A DNA stretch of 64,000 nucleotides from Scleromitrula shiraiana (GCA_028455995.1 JABELC010000002.1:4092001-4156000), one strand, 5' to 3'; shown: positions 13,401 through 25,292, counted from the stretch's first letter. The notes: a model not told the origin generated them from the sequence alone. Numbers and translations are program-made.

Positions 13401-14025
13401 GTTTGGTTGGTCCATGGATTGAATTGGATCTTAATGCTCTGCTAGAAGGATTCATTCGTTTCAAACATCACTGCTCTTCCTAGCAAGTTTCCATCGTGTA
13501 ATATGAAATCCTGCCACAGTGTTGACATCTGCCGAATTCACCACTGAGGCTCTTTGACAATGATCTATATCAGACGACCATCGTGAAATGACAGGCAGTG
13601 CTAAGTCAATTCCCTCGTTTCCTACCTACTAATTTAACTGTCATGAGGGCGAGAGCGGGAATGAATCAAGAAGAAAGGAAGGGGCGATGGAAAATGTAGG
13701 AATGGGAAATCATTATTAAATTATCATATCATTTCACCAAAACAAATTAGTTTTGTTTCATACGACATCGATTCCATCCTACCTATCTTATGAGGAAATT
13801 CCATGGGGAGATTTGCTCGGTATATCAATCTGAATTTCTGTATTTGAGGATAATGAGTTATTTTGGTACTTCCTCGTTCGAAAGGATTGTGCCTTACTCA
13901 CTTTATTGGACATTGCCCTTTTCCTCCACGGAACCTAATATCTTGACGTGCTATTTTGCTTGCCTTATTCATCGTTTCCTAGTTCATTCTATTCAGATCC
14001 ATTTCCCCGACTAACTAAAAATACA
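10449..14025. other. 3.6-kb region without a supported CDS
   Basis: It lies between the 5' end of the DUF1996 gene and the 3' end of FAL1. All open frames are short (at most ~100 codons), overlap on both strands and show no recognisable domain. The sequence holds purine/pyrimidine-rich tracts (about 11050-11230), homopolymer A/T runs (10491, 12407, 13322) and normal, non-repeat composition. It could contain long UTRs or a non-coding RNA, but nothing in the sequence proves one. Confidence 0.5.
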
Positions 14026-15333
14026 CTATGCGAGAAGATCTGCAACGTTCATTGGCATCTCGTCGATTTGAGTTGAGTAGTACACTATTGGAGTTAGTAT
14101 GTGCTCGAATGAATCTGTAGGGATATGAACTTACACTCAATATCTCTCAAAATCCTAACATCTTCACTTGTAACAAAGTTAATTGCAACACCCTTACGTC
14201 CGAATCTACCACTTCTACCAATACGATGAATGTAATTCTCACGATTACTTGGTAAATCATAATTGATAACCAAAGAAACCTGCTGAACATCGATACCACG
14301 AGCCCAGACATCAGTAGAGATTAAAACTCTAGAATTTCCTTGACGGAAATCTTGCATAATGCTATCTCTCTCCTTTTGTGGCATTTCTCCGTGCATTGAT
14401 GATACGGTAAAGTTGGCTTCACGCATCTTATCAGTTAACCAATCAACCTTTCTACGAGTATTGCAGAAAATGACGGCTTGAGTAATCGTAAGCGTATCGT
14501 AAAGATCACAAAGTGTATCGAATTTCCATTCTTCCTTCTCCACGGCAATAAAGTATTGCTTCAATCCTTCCAAAGTCAACTCATCACGCTTGACGAGAAT
14601 GCGAACGGGATCCGTCATGAATTTCGTAGTCATATCGAGAACATCGTATGGAAGGGTAGCAGACACAACCACGACTTGAGTGGCAGGAGGTAGATAACGG
14701 TAAACATCGTAAATCTGCTCTCTGAATCCACGGTTCAACAATTCATCAGCCTCATCAAGAACCAACATCTTGATATGACGAGTACGAAGATTTCGACGAC
14801 GAATCATATCCGCGACACGACCTGGTGTTCCAGAAACGATATGTTGTCCATGATCGAGCTTTCGAATATCCTCTCCAACGTTGGTACCTCCAATACAAGC
14901 ATGACATTGAACATTCATATAATCTCCCAGTGCCATAACAACCGATTGAATTTGAGTCGCAAGTTCTCGGGTAGGTGAAAGGACGAGGGCTTGGGTTTCG
15001 CGAACAGCGGTATCAATTACTTGGAGCATACTGATAGAGAATGTAGCGGTTTTACCAGTACCGGATTGTGCTTGGGCGATTGTATCGCGCCCTTTGCAGA
15101 TTTGTACAATGGCTCGGGATTGGACGGCGGATGGGGATTCGTAACCATAGGCGTAGATACCACGAAGGAGGTTCTCTGAAATTGATATTAATATAGAAAC
15201 TAACAAATTAGAGAAGTAGATAAGTAGACGTACCTTTGAGATGCATATCCTGGAAAGTAGGAGCAACAGTGACATCCGCAGAAGTGGTAAACTCCATACG
15301 GTCATCCATCTTTCTATCAATTCCTTCTGCCAT
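14026..15333 (-). CDS. FAL1: ATP-dependent RNA helicase FAL1 / eIF4A-III-like
   Basis: Three exons (15333-15234, 15175-14135, 14084-14026) with introns of 58 and 50 bp give 399 residues, the same length as the yeast Fal1 family. All DEAD-box motifs are present: Q-motif region, AQSGTGKT (Walker A), PTRELA, TPGR, DEAD, SAT, ARGIDV and HRIGRSGRFG. The family acts in 18S rRNA processing in yeast; the animal orthologue eIF4A-III is in the exon-junction complex. I prefer FAL1 over translation factor eIF4A because of the EKEEWKFDTLCDLYD region and the C-terminus YYSTQIDEMPMNVADLLA. The start at 15333 is supported by the first exon reading straight into the Q-motif. The gene is divergent from PRP9. 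Confidence 0.95.
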
Positions 15334-15767
15334 GATTGCGATTTAATTTCAGATGGATGATTACTGTAAATGAGTTGAGTTGAGTTCAGTTGAGTTGAGT
15401 TGAGTTGAATTGAAGTTCAGAGAGTTGAGAACTTTGTAAGCCCTTGGATGGTTTATCGCAAAATAAAAATAATGCGGCTCCAACTATTATGGATTGAAGC
15501 TCTGAAATTTTAGCCTGGAAATTTGGATTCAGTTAATAAGCCCCGTTGTGGTTTTCTGGGGGTTCAGACGCTAGATGATTGGTAGGCGCAAAAAGTTCAT
15601 GACATTGAAGCTTCTCTCTCTAAAATCAATTACAGAACATTTTGAAAACGAATCTATCAACAACTCCAGTCAGATCTAATTGCCAATTCAATACAATCGC
15701 CAACACAGAATAATAATTATAAGTCTTTCATTTTACTCATACAGCTTTTCATAAATAAAGTATCAAG
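15334..15767. promoter_or_regulatory. Shared 434-bp divergent promoter region FAL1/PRP9
   Basis: This is the only sequence between the two divergent start codons (15333 on minus, 15768 on plus), so it must contain both promoters and 5' UTRs. It includes a GAGTT microsatellite on the FAL1 side. A functional bidirectional promoter is inference from layout. Confidence 0.6.
15367..15413. repeat. Microsatellite (GAGTT)n
   Basis: About nine imperfect GAGTT units, lying 35-80 bp upstream of the FAL1 start codon and so probably inside its 5' UTR. Confidence 0.75.
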
Positions 15768-17327
15768 ATGATTCTCGAGGAGCAGAGATTCCTCCATGAG
15801 GATCTCGAAAGGCTTGAACAAGGTATTAGTGATCGAGTTGTTGATGAGCCACGACATGTAAATCTATCCAATTCTATATATTGTAGTTATCATAACTTAT
15901 ATTGACTCATTCTATAGGTCAGAGAACGTTTAAATAGAGATCACCAAATTGGAAACTTCCTCGATCGCATTCAAAATCAATCCAAACGATTATTAGATAT
16001 CTATAACGATGCAGATGGAACACGAGCCAAAGAAATTCAATCCATATCAACAGGTGAACCATTGGAGGAGTTTTATAAACAACTGGCAGAAATCAAAAGC
16101 TTCCATCAAAGATATCCCAATGAACCGGTCGAAAATCTCGAGAAAGCATACAAAAAGAAGGCACCCGTAGAAGGAGAAATCTCAACATCAGAAATCGATC
16201 ATATGTTTACTGGTGAAGAAGCATTTGGGAGATTTCTAGATCTCACTACAATTCACGAATTATATCTCAATCTACCTAATATCAAACGTCTCACATATCT
16301 ACAATACTTGGATAACTTCGATTCCTTTACACCTCCAGCCTGTCCCATTAAACGACCAGATAAAATGACAGATCAATATTTCAATTATGTAGGAGAATTG
16401 GCAAATTACTTGGAAAGTTTTATGCGACGAACAAGACCGTTGGAAAATTTGGATAAGCTATTTGCGACTATCGAGGAAGATTTCGATAAGGCGTGGAAAG
16501 AAAATGATGTTCCGGGATGGGCTATCGAAATATCGGCACCAAAGAATGGAGAAAGCACTTCTGGGATATGGTGTGCAGATTGTGAGAAGGAATTCAAGAA
16601 TGAGAACGTATACAAGGGTCATTTACCAGGAAAGAAGCACATTCGAGCCGCAGAATTGAGAGCAGCACGAGTCGCCGAATTAGGAGACGATGTTCAAAAC
16701 GGTGCCAGACCTACCATAAGTACTCTTCGTCTAAAGGAACGTGCGATAGCAGAGCGAGAATACCGAGTCAAGCGTCTAGCCGCCGCCATGACCCAAGAGA
16801 GAAGCGACACCCGAGTCAACGTCGAGCGAAAGCAAGGAATGACGGAACGAGAACGTCAAATGGAATTAGATGCTTTATTCGCCGAATCTTCGTCAGCTGC
16901 ACCCCAAGGAGGAAACGATTCAGACAGCGAATCTGACTCCGACGAAAAAATCTACAATCCATTAAAACTTCCCCTCGCCTGGGACGGAAAACCCATCCCC
17001 TTCTGGCTCTACAAACTCCACGGTCTAGGTGTAGAATTCAAGTGCGAAGTCTGCGGAAACTACGTATATATGGGCCGAAGAGCATTCGACAAACATTTCA
17101 ACGAGGCTCGACATATTTACGGATTGAAATGTCTGGGAATCACAAATACGTCGCTGTTTAGAGAGATTACGGGGATAGAAGATGCGTTGAAATTATGGGA
17201 TAAATTGCAGAGAGAGAAGAAGAAGGGGACGTCGGCGGAGACGGGGGTCGTGCAGATGGAGGATGCGGAGGGGAATGTTATGCCTGAGAAGGTTTATTAT
17301 GATTTGCAGAAGCAGGGTTTACTTTAG
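15768..17327 (+). CDS. PRP9: Splicing factor 3a subunit 3 (SF3A3 / Prp9)
   Basis: Exons 15768-15857 and 15918-17327, phase 0 across a 60-bp GTAAAT...TAG intron, give 499 residues, close to human SF3A3. The N-terminus (MILEEQRFLHEDLERLEQ) is typical of the family. A matrin/U1-type C2H2 finger lies near residue 249 (WCADCEKEF...GHLPGKKH) and a C-terminal zinc finger near residue 406 (CEVCGNYVYMGRRAFDKHF...H). SF3a is part of the U2 snRNP and helps recognise the branch site. An acidic Ser/Asp patch (DSDSESDSDE) sits between the zinc fingers. The neighbouring divergent gene also acts in RNA processing. Confidence 0.95.
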
Positions 17328-18835
17328 ATTTTGAGTTTACATATAATATTCGGGAAAGGTGGAAGGTGGGGATGAATGAGGCGGCCAGAACAGAAAAGAA
17401 GATCCAATTGATCTGATGGAAATGGAGATGGAGGTGGATGCCATAAAATGTATATTAGGAATGAATGTATGTGTATTCAACCTCTTATCCCCATCTATGT
17501 TCCGTCCCTCCATGTTCATACCTACACATCTTTTTAGTCGCCCTAGAATACCTGCCTCTATTATCACCCCAAATCAATTAGTATCATATATGCAAGAAAT
17601 GACTTATCAATCTCACCATCTTCCTCGTCCATTTACCTGTTTATTCCTAACTCTCCAACTTTCTTTCCTTCTTCAAACTAACACCCGCTTTTCTGTAACC
17701 CATCTTATCTGACATTTACATTTCCTACTAACTTTTTGCGATTTTCTATTAGAAATATCGTTGTGTTTCCCCGAGCTTCCCCATCTTCGAACATGTGCAC
17801 TTTTAAATGGACTTGAGGATGGAATCTTGGACTTTGAGCTGATGATATTGGGTTTTCGTTTATGTTTTGGGGGATAAATTCTAGTGATTGTGGGTAGTTA
17901 TAGACTCATCACGTTCCCTCAATGATCTATCAATTCTACATGTTATACATGTGAAGGTGGGGTGCACATGACTGTTCAAAGTTGCCACAAAATATCATAG
18001 AAGCAGGCGTAGAGTTCAAGCTGTGGATAGTTCCTTTCTCTATGTAACACACACCCTGAAATTAGGAATAACATGTTTAAGGTGTTGGCAGTTCTTACCT
18101 TTATACAACGCGTGGGCTACGATAGGAATATAATGTAGCCCTAGACAGTTGTCGGTCATTTGACGATGATCTAATACATTCAGGCCTGTATATGACAAAA
18201 AGACGACAGTAGTTGTTATGTTTCTCGGCAATCATTCTGGTGTTTCGATAATACTTCTCGACTTTTTAATGGTGCATATACATTAGATGTTAGCTTCTGA
18301 CATCTGTTGCGTTCTTATGTTGGAAGGTTATCCAATCTACAGCATTCGATCGGAACAAGTGTTCCACCCATGACTAACAAGTTATAGTATTATATTATTT
18401 ATTATATTCTAGATGCCTCCATCAATCTTGTATAGACTCCATATTGATACAATGATAGAGAGACCCATTTTGAATGTTATCGTCCTGATCAAGTGATTGA
18501 TGCGGGGATGTGTCATCTTCGACCGACTATCAAAACTGCAAGCTCTGTTTACTTAGAGTACTCGTACTTCTCTGATAGTTTAGTTCAAGTATATAAACTT
18601 AGATCTTTCAATCCTTACAACTTCAGGTCAAACTGCAAACAATAATGCGGTGGCACAGGTAAATCACTATATCACAAAACACTTTGTACATATCTTTCGT
18701 CTCCAATGTCAAACCCTAGGCTCCAAATCTCGACTTCAAGTCGAACATGCTGCGTTATAGTTGGTGATCTACACCCATGGCGGCCATTCCCTTGAGAAAG
18801 AGAGTTTCCCCTTTCTTGAGTTCCACCGCGGCGAA
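17328..18835. other. Intergenic region
   Basis: No supported gene. The PRP9 3' UTR occupies the left end. Short frames at 17416-17712 and 18040-18231 have no recognisable domain. The right end borders the decayed ankyrin gene. Confidence 0.45.
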
Positions 18836-20400
18836 TTACTCCCAGTGTTCAATTAGCTTAATGATCGTATCCTTGCTGCTCGTTTTGACAGTCGCCTTGA
18901 ATACCATACGCTGAATTTCTGAACGATCGTGACGATCAGAGGTATGAAATTCACTACATTCCTCTGCCCTCCTATCATGCCTCAATAAAACATCCATGAT
19001 TTCTTGATTCCCCCGGCTATCTGCAGCCTCATACGCTGTACCCATTGGCCCTTTAGCTTTGCGAACTTTAGCGCCATTATCTAGGAGTACACCAACAATC
19101 TCTGAACTTCAACAATATGCAGCGCCTCGAAGAGCTGGTCTAATAAGACCGCTTTAATCATTGACTTTTACTCCATGATCAATTAATACCTTGATGACCT
19201 TCCGGAAAGGTATTTCATCTAGCCCTAGGTTCTACCCCGCAGCTGCGGCTGCCACTGGATTTCCATATGTTTCATGCGTTACAGGAAAATCTACCCGTTC
19301 TGAACAGAGAAGCTTAACGAGATACAAATGACCACAAAAGGCTGCAGCATGGAGAGAAGTACCAAATGTTCCACGGCTTTCAATAATCCTGCATTTTTCG
19401 TAACGGCGAAGAAGTGCTCGTGCACAAGTACAGCATCCAATCGCTGAAATCGCTTGCAGGGCTGTGCCAAAAGAACTTTCTATTTCCACATCTGCTCCAG
19501 TACCAATAAGATATGAAACTACATCTTCATCAAGACCATTGCAAGCGGCGATCAAAGCTGTAGCTCCGTTCTTATTTTTAAAGTTGATCCTGGCTCCTTT
19601 TCGGACAAGTAACTCGGATACTTGCTTATTTCCACAATGAGCTGCGAAGTATAGAGAAGTCAGATGTTCGTTGTCAGTCACGTTGATATTGGCTTTGTAT
19701 TCGATTAATTTCGATACAGTAGACATAACATTAGCAACATCGGTCTCGATACGTATAGCCCAATGAGTTGGTCTCCGTCCGTCATCATCAGCCTTCTCCA
19801 GGTCAAAATAACCTTCTTTTCTAAGAATTTCAACGAGGTCAATGCGGGCAAAGTAGCTGATGATGTGTTCATAGCAGACTCCTTCTGGCATTGTTTTGCC
19901 CTAGTTAAATAAATAAACTTGAAATGCCAATTGAAGATTTCCCCTCTCTTTGGCATCCTTGCCCTTGTGGAAAACGTCCAGTAGAAGATTAATAATCTCA
20001 GAATGTGTATTCTTAGGATCTAACTGAGAGCCAAATTTAAAACTTTTTCTCATGTGGGTGGCCCAGTTACAACATGCAAACGGTAAAAATGTATTGTTCC
20101 ACAAGATTGGCCCAAGACTACCAAGATTATACCAGCGCGAAGTTCCTGGATTGTATTGACTGAAATAGTCAAAAACTGTTGAGTGGTAAAATTCGAGGAT
20201 TTCGAGATTGTTGTTGATACGAACCAAATGATTACAGAATCTAACAATTAAGCTAGGATCCTTGGTCAAGCGTTTATTGACTTTCTGCAAGAGTTCTCCT
20301 TAAAATTTGCAGAATAGACTCAGTAGGTAGAACAGATAATTGTGGTGAAAAAATGGTCGATAGGCTGCCGCGTCGCCAACGAGCTGCGCCATGATTGGTT
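18836..20400 (-). pseudogene. Ankyrin-repeat NLR remnant (C-terminal part)
   Basis: One reading frame runs from about 20290 down to 18836, broken only by nonsense codons at 19903-19901 (TAG), 19234-19232 (TAG), 19156-19154 (TAA) and 19111-19109 (TGA). A frameshift near 20300 separates a further upstream piece (LPTESILQILRRTL). The upstream part resembles the linker after a NACHT domain (ILEFYHSTVFDYF). The rest is ankyrin repeats (LTSLYFAAHCGNKQVSELLV, TALIAACNGLDEDVVSYLI, GTSLHAAAFCGHLYLVKLL). No NACHT P-loop or N-terminal effector domain is present, so the 5' half is missing. The nonsense codons are compatible with C-to-T changes. In fungi such proteins are intracellular receptors for non-self recognition; this copy cannot be functional. 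Confidence 0.8.
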
Positions 20401-20624
20401 GAAACTGTGCGTCGTAGGTAGATTGATATCACATGGGTTTGAAGTATGACTTGTATCCGATAGTGACCGTAGTGGTTCTGCGGTGGTCATTAATATTATA
20501 TATATATTCCATATGAAGATGGCATCTTAAATACCTTCCCTCTCCTCAACTGCTAAGCTTTCATGAGATTATGATACTTAACTCGGAACATCGCCTGCAA
20601 ATTAGGATTAATTCAAACTCAATC

Positions 20625-21427
20625 ATGGCGGATAACGTGGGCACAGGTATCAATTTCTTTCAGTTTCAATTGAGACTTTGGGTCGTATACAGCTCGCTCA
20701 AGAATTTGAGGACGACTTCGAATTCTATCAGCTAAAGTTGGATATTGTTTAGCTTCGCCTTTCTCGTTGGTGCGAGATTGCAAAAATTACCACAATTGAC
20801 AATCTGACTAAGGACGAGAAAGAACTACAGCGAGCTGATGAGGAGCATACGAACCATCTGAGCTCAGTGATATCCATCCTTGGCGGAATCGAGGATCGAC
20901 TGGTCAAGGCTCAACGCAATGCTCAAAAGTTGCAGAAAAAGCTGAATGTCAATGACGACCAGGCTCTTGATCCCGAGTCTTGTGTGCCAGCGGATATGAA
21001 AAATATTTGTATCCAATTCAGTAAATTTCTTAGCAAGCGCAAGGCCCAAGCAACGAAGGTCAGTGAAAGAATCAAATGGATGTTCTACAAGAAGGAGCAT
21101 TTCGACAAGTTCACAACCGGAATCGCTGAGTCTATTGATGAGTTGGAGAAAGTGATCTCGGAAAATGATCGCGAGAAACTTCGCGAGCTTAGCGATGAGA
21201 AGTGTAAAAAGATTAGCAAGTCTAATTTGGAGAAGCTACAAGATGTCGTTAAAGGATCCGATACATGGCTTAAGAGCTCTGTAGAGAACAAGCTGAACGT
21301 AAATGGTGCAGATAGGGCCATTGATGTATCTCACAATAATGGTGGTCATAACGTTGGAATTCACAATGGAGATGACAAAGGTAACTCCTATGGTGCTAAT
21401 AGCAGACAGAAGCAAACGTTCCACTAG
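20625..21427 (+). pseudogene. HeLo-domain (HET-S-like) gene, interrupted
   Basis: From about 20666 to 21427 the frame encodes a HeLo-type helical domain (IQLAQEFEDDFEFYQLKLD, LRLSRW, IKWMFYKKEHFDKF, GIAESIDELEK), followed by an Asn/Gly-rich tail (SHNNGGHNVGIHNG) that resembles short fungal amyloid-signalling motifs. A TAG at 20750-20752 interrupts the domain; a C-to-T transition in a CpA context would explain it. The hydrophobic N-terminal helix expected in the family is absent: the ATG at 20625 encodes only MADNVGT, and the ~17 bp before the domain are too short to be an intron, suggesting a small deletion. HeLo proteins execute regulated cell death when templated by NLR partners. The gene is divergent from the ankyrin NLR remnant, about 220 bp away. 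Confidence 0.75.
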
Positions 21428-21989
21428 TTGCGACACTTCTGGCTACTTGCTGCTGTTATTATACTTGGAGCATACTCACTTCAGCGGTTCTGTCGAGATC
21501 TGAGTGTATCGGCTAGACACGCAGAGGTCTTCTGGTTGCGTGGTGGGAACATCAACCTAGCTAGAGTACTTGAAATGACGTTTTTGATTGGAGGGTTGAC
21601 ACGGATAGATCAATCAATATACCCAAGTCACTGCTCTAAGAACTTTTTAGATGGTAGTATCTGTGTATACTGAAATACAAATACGTAAAAACTATCAAAA
21701 AGGAATTTAACATTAGGAAAAGAAATATGCTAGACTAGATCAATAATCAAGCCCAACACAGGGGATTATTAACCAAGTTGACTGCAACTTTTCAACTTGC
21801 AAAATAATCACACGCTTTTGGTTATTGAGTTCTGGTTATCTGGTACCAGTTAGGAGGAAATAGGAAGATGTTCCTAACAAGGTGTATACACTTGAATCAC
21901 TTGCCGCCATTTGTACTCCCCAATCTATTGTTGTTCTTTATATTCTAATAAAATCTTCCGGCAATTCTTCGAATTCATATCGTTTACTT

Positions 21990-22616
21990 TTAACTGCTTA
22001 TTTTTGTCCAACAAACTTCAAATTTAGACACCGATGATGCGTCTTCCAATGCTAGCTGGGATAGCGATTTGCATACTTCGCATCCATGACTAACACCTAA
22101 GTATAAACCAGATCTTGTTTTTTCTTGTAAAACCAAACATGCTTCTTCGTGAATAAAACCATTACCGTTACAAGTTGATGGTGTCCAATCTATTGTAAGA
22201 AGATCCTTTAATCTTGAAGGTTCTAAGCATGCGGTGCAATCAGCATAAAGTGTTGTAAATCTTTGCACAAAGTCGAGATCTGATGAAGGGCAGGTTTCCA
22301 CGGAATGGAAGTTTGATGCAGGAGATTCATCTGCGAAATAAAAGGTTGATCCGGAAGGCAGAGAACATAAAGTGGATGAAGAAGATCTATGCTCAGAATA
22401 AAGGGTAGACGAAGGGTAAAAGGTGGATGAAGAATAAAATGTGGACGAAGCGAGGACGGTGGCGTAGAATGAAAGTTTGTAGAAATAAAACTGCCAGTAG
22501 AATGAGAGTTTAAATCCCGATGGTATAGTTGCCTTATGCTTAACTTGTGAGCCAATCTCGGAACTAACAACTTCAGAGCTTTCTTCGTGCCTGCCGAGAT
22601 TCTTGATAATTTTGAA
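21990..22616 (-). CDS. Hypothetical Ser/Tyr-rich and Cys-rich protein, tentative
   Basis: An open frame on the minus strand reads through a repetitive Ser/Thr/Tyr segment (SSTFYSSSTFYPSSTLYSE, from imperfect ~24-bp DNA repeats at about 22340-22460). It then enters a non-repetitive C-terminal part with paired cysteines (CTACLEP, CNGNGF, CEVC) and ends at 21990. I do not recognise the family. A possible upstream exon starts at 22946 with a signal-like N-terminus (MKFQRLTGDLGIIFLLIGVG), but I could not find a splice that joins the two in frame, so the start is unresolved and it may be degenerate. Confidence 0.35.
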   Translation of the reverse strand, partial: FKIIKNLGRHEESSEVVSSEIGSQVKHKATIPSGFKLSFYWQFYFYKLSFYATVLASSTFYSSSTFYPSSTLYSEHRSSSSTLCSLPSGSTFYFADESPASNFHSVETCPSSDLDFVQRFTTLYADCTACLEPSRLKDLLTIDWTPSTCNGNGFIHEEACLVLQEKTRSGLYLGVSHGCEVCKSLSQLALEDASSVSKFEVCWTKISS

Positions 22617-23429
22617 CTTTCAACAAGAATTTTCGTATCAGCTTTTGACCTTTTCACCCAAGTAAATGAGATCATGACTTATTGTTGCGAGCGAAATAGG
22701 AAAACAAAAAAAAACCCCCATCCATTTCGAAAAGACTATGGTGATGAATGAGGATATAAATGGAGGTGTAGCGCGAAGCGCCCACAGTTCCGTTTCAACC
22801 AAGCTACCATCGTAAGAATTGATTGGGCATGAATAACTCCTGCCATTGCAAATCGCAGATAGCTTTGGAACAGGTCGGCTCTTGATACCGACCCCTATAA
22901 GCAGGAAGATAATACCTAGATCTCCTGTAAGCCTTTGAAACTTCACGCTTTTTTTTGTGGTTGTAACTGTATACCCGGGGAAGGGATGTGTCGATAGGGA
23001 ATTAGCATGCGGTATAGATCCACCCCTATAAAACCATTAATCCCACCCACTTTAACTCACAACAAGTACTTAGTTATAGAAAAGACAGAATCTAGTTGGG
23101 GTAATTGTAGTTGTATTGTTGAAGTTGTTGATCTAAAACTAGATGAAGAGGAAGGCTATAAGAGCCTCCATTTTCCTGACTAATCAGACCTGTACCATTA
23201 AGCTCTTTTCTGTTACCCGTATGGATTTACTTTAAATAAATTTCATGTTCAGAAGTTCTGATGCATAACCCGAGTCGACTTGTTCACCACCCGCAATGGT
23301 ATAATACCGCTCCAAGATTGATATGACAAGAGTCTTGGTACAAAATGGATTGCCCAGTGACGAAAAGGTGGCGCGTGTGTTATGTTTACCACCTACATAC
23401 ATCCGTCAAAACAAACAGTGAACATTTGA

Positions 23430-24060
23430 ACCACGAACAAGCCATGTTTTCTATACTTAACTAGATACTTCCTGTCAGCACATGGTTCACACTTACCTCC
23501 GAAGATCTGACATCACGTCTATGGAATATTCCAAAAATGGAAACCTCAAGAAACGTCTGAAAATTGGAGAAATATCTATCCCCGTGGTGCAATGGATGCG
23601 AAAAATTGCCTGCGCAATCGCATGTTTAGAATCCCACAGCTGCACGCACGGCAGCTGTAAGTCTCGGAACATCCTAGTGGACGAAAATGATGATCTGAAA
23701 CTAGCAAATTTCGATCATGCATTGAGTATTGAAGATGATCTTGGTGTTAATTATGAACCTCATGTCAGCGATCAGTATTCGTGTGTGGGAGGGGGCTGTT
23801 ATGGTGTTGCTGGCACATTACCGAACGAACTGCGTTCCGGTCGTTGTTTCGATTGACTACTAGAAAGTCAGAGCTCCATGCTGAGTTGGATGGTCCTGAA
23901 CAGGTAGAGAGACTTATGAATGGGCATTTTCGGGCGATAGACTTGGAAAATCTGACCGATAATTGCATGAGTCAATGATGGCATGGTAAGTTTCAATCTA
24001 TTCAAGACCTATTAGGACACAGGAGAGGAGAACTTATAGGAGTTCAGAGTGATGGTTCAT
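23430..24060 (+). pseudogene. Protein kinase-like (pseudokinase) remnant
   Basis: 23482-23856 encodes a kinase C-lobe start: MEYSKNGNLKKRL, a catalytic-loop equivalent HGSCKSRNIL and a DFG-equivalent NFD. The HGS and NFD residues lack the usual catalytic and metal-binding Asp. Around 23800-23860 the frame shifts and continues as LHAELDGPEQVERLMNGHF, then as WHGKFQSIQDLLGH beyond a stop near 23978. Upstream, a short N-lobe-like piece (NHEQAMFSILN) ends in TAG near 23463. Most of the N-lobe is missing. A frameshift plus several stops show that this is a dead gene. Confidence 0.7.
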
Positions 24061-25292
24061 CTTGAGGGATCGATGCAGTAAGTATTTATAAGGAGCAGGA
24101 AAATAAAATTATCATACGCTATTAATTTCTTGAGAACACATGATTGACAAGATGCAACACATCCCCCATCCATAATCCTTCGCATAACGCCCCCCCTTCT
24201 TCCCAACAACCATCGTGCACCCCTCTTTCTATTATCACTTCAGACAATAGGCTTCCGCCATTGGTGTTGTTTTTTTGGTAAGTTTTTTAATTTTTGATTT
24301 ATTCGGTGTGAAGAGAAAGGGTAGTATGTTTTGTAATGGGTTGGGATTTGATGTATGATTGGGGAGAGCCTGAGGGGTAACATATCCAAATCCATGAAAG
24401 GGTCTTACCCGGTCCAGCGTGTAGTGCTTTGACGCATAACACTTATTCATACCGGCTCAAGACCGTTATAATTTTAGGGCTTTAGTGTCATAATATCGTC
24501 ATATATATCCGGCTGGAACGATTGAATTTGGTTCTCTCGAGGTGAGAAACACATTTACTACGGAGGTATCCGAGCGTGGAGTATCCGTTATATATTTGAT
24601 TTCTGTGAAGGTTCTTTTGATTGACAGTTAGGTAGATGATTCTCTGAGGTAGAGTAGAGAATGTATTGTAGACTCAAAGTTTTGAAACTTCATACCGCTC
24701 TTATACAATCGACATGTCGGAGTATATCAGATCTCATAACATCGATTTCATACACAAACGTCCAATCCGAACCAAGCCTAAAAGCATTTAAATACTTATA
24801 TCATACACAAACAATCAAACAGCCTTGAATTCAAAAAATTTAAAATAAATGCACTCGAAACATAACACAATGCCTATTTTAAATAAACACTTGGAAAAAG
24901 ATCAGCTCGTTTGATCTAATAAAGCAATGAAGAACTTGCACGAGCTAATTCATTCTCTAATATCATCCATTCCGTACATGATTTATGAATAGAATATTAG
25001 CGTCGCATCTTTACTTGGGTTCCCAGAACGAAAGCACTTAGATAGGATGGAATAAGAGGATCTAGATACCACTACTCATCCAATTCAAAACTGTCATCAC
25101 AAGTCACGGTTGCGGAATGATAATGCCGTGACAATGAGATAGATGATTTTACTTTCCGTTTATTTCTCCTTCCAATTTCATACAGGTCAATGGTTGCGTA
25201 TAAATGTACATAGAAACCTCCATTTCATTTTCATCCCCCAAGCTCCATCCATCCACCCATCCATCATAAATACATACAAGTAATAAAGCTCT
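24061..25292. other. Intergenic region
   Basis: No supported gene, tRNA or repeat was recognised. Frames are short on both strands. The right end contains the OXA1 3' UTR. Confidence 0.45.
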
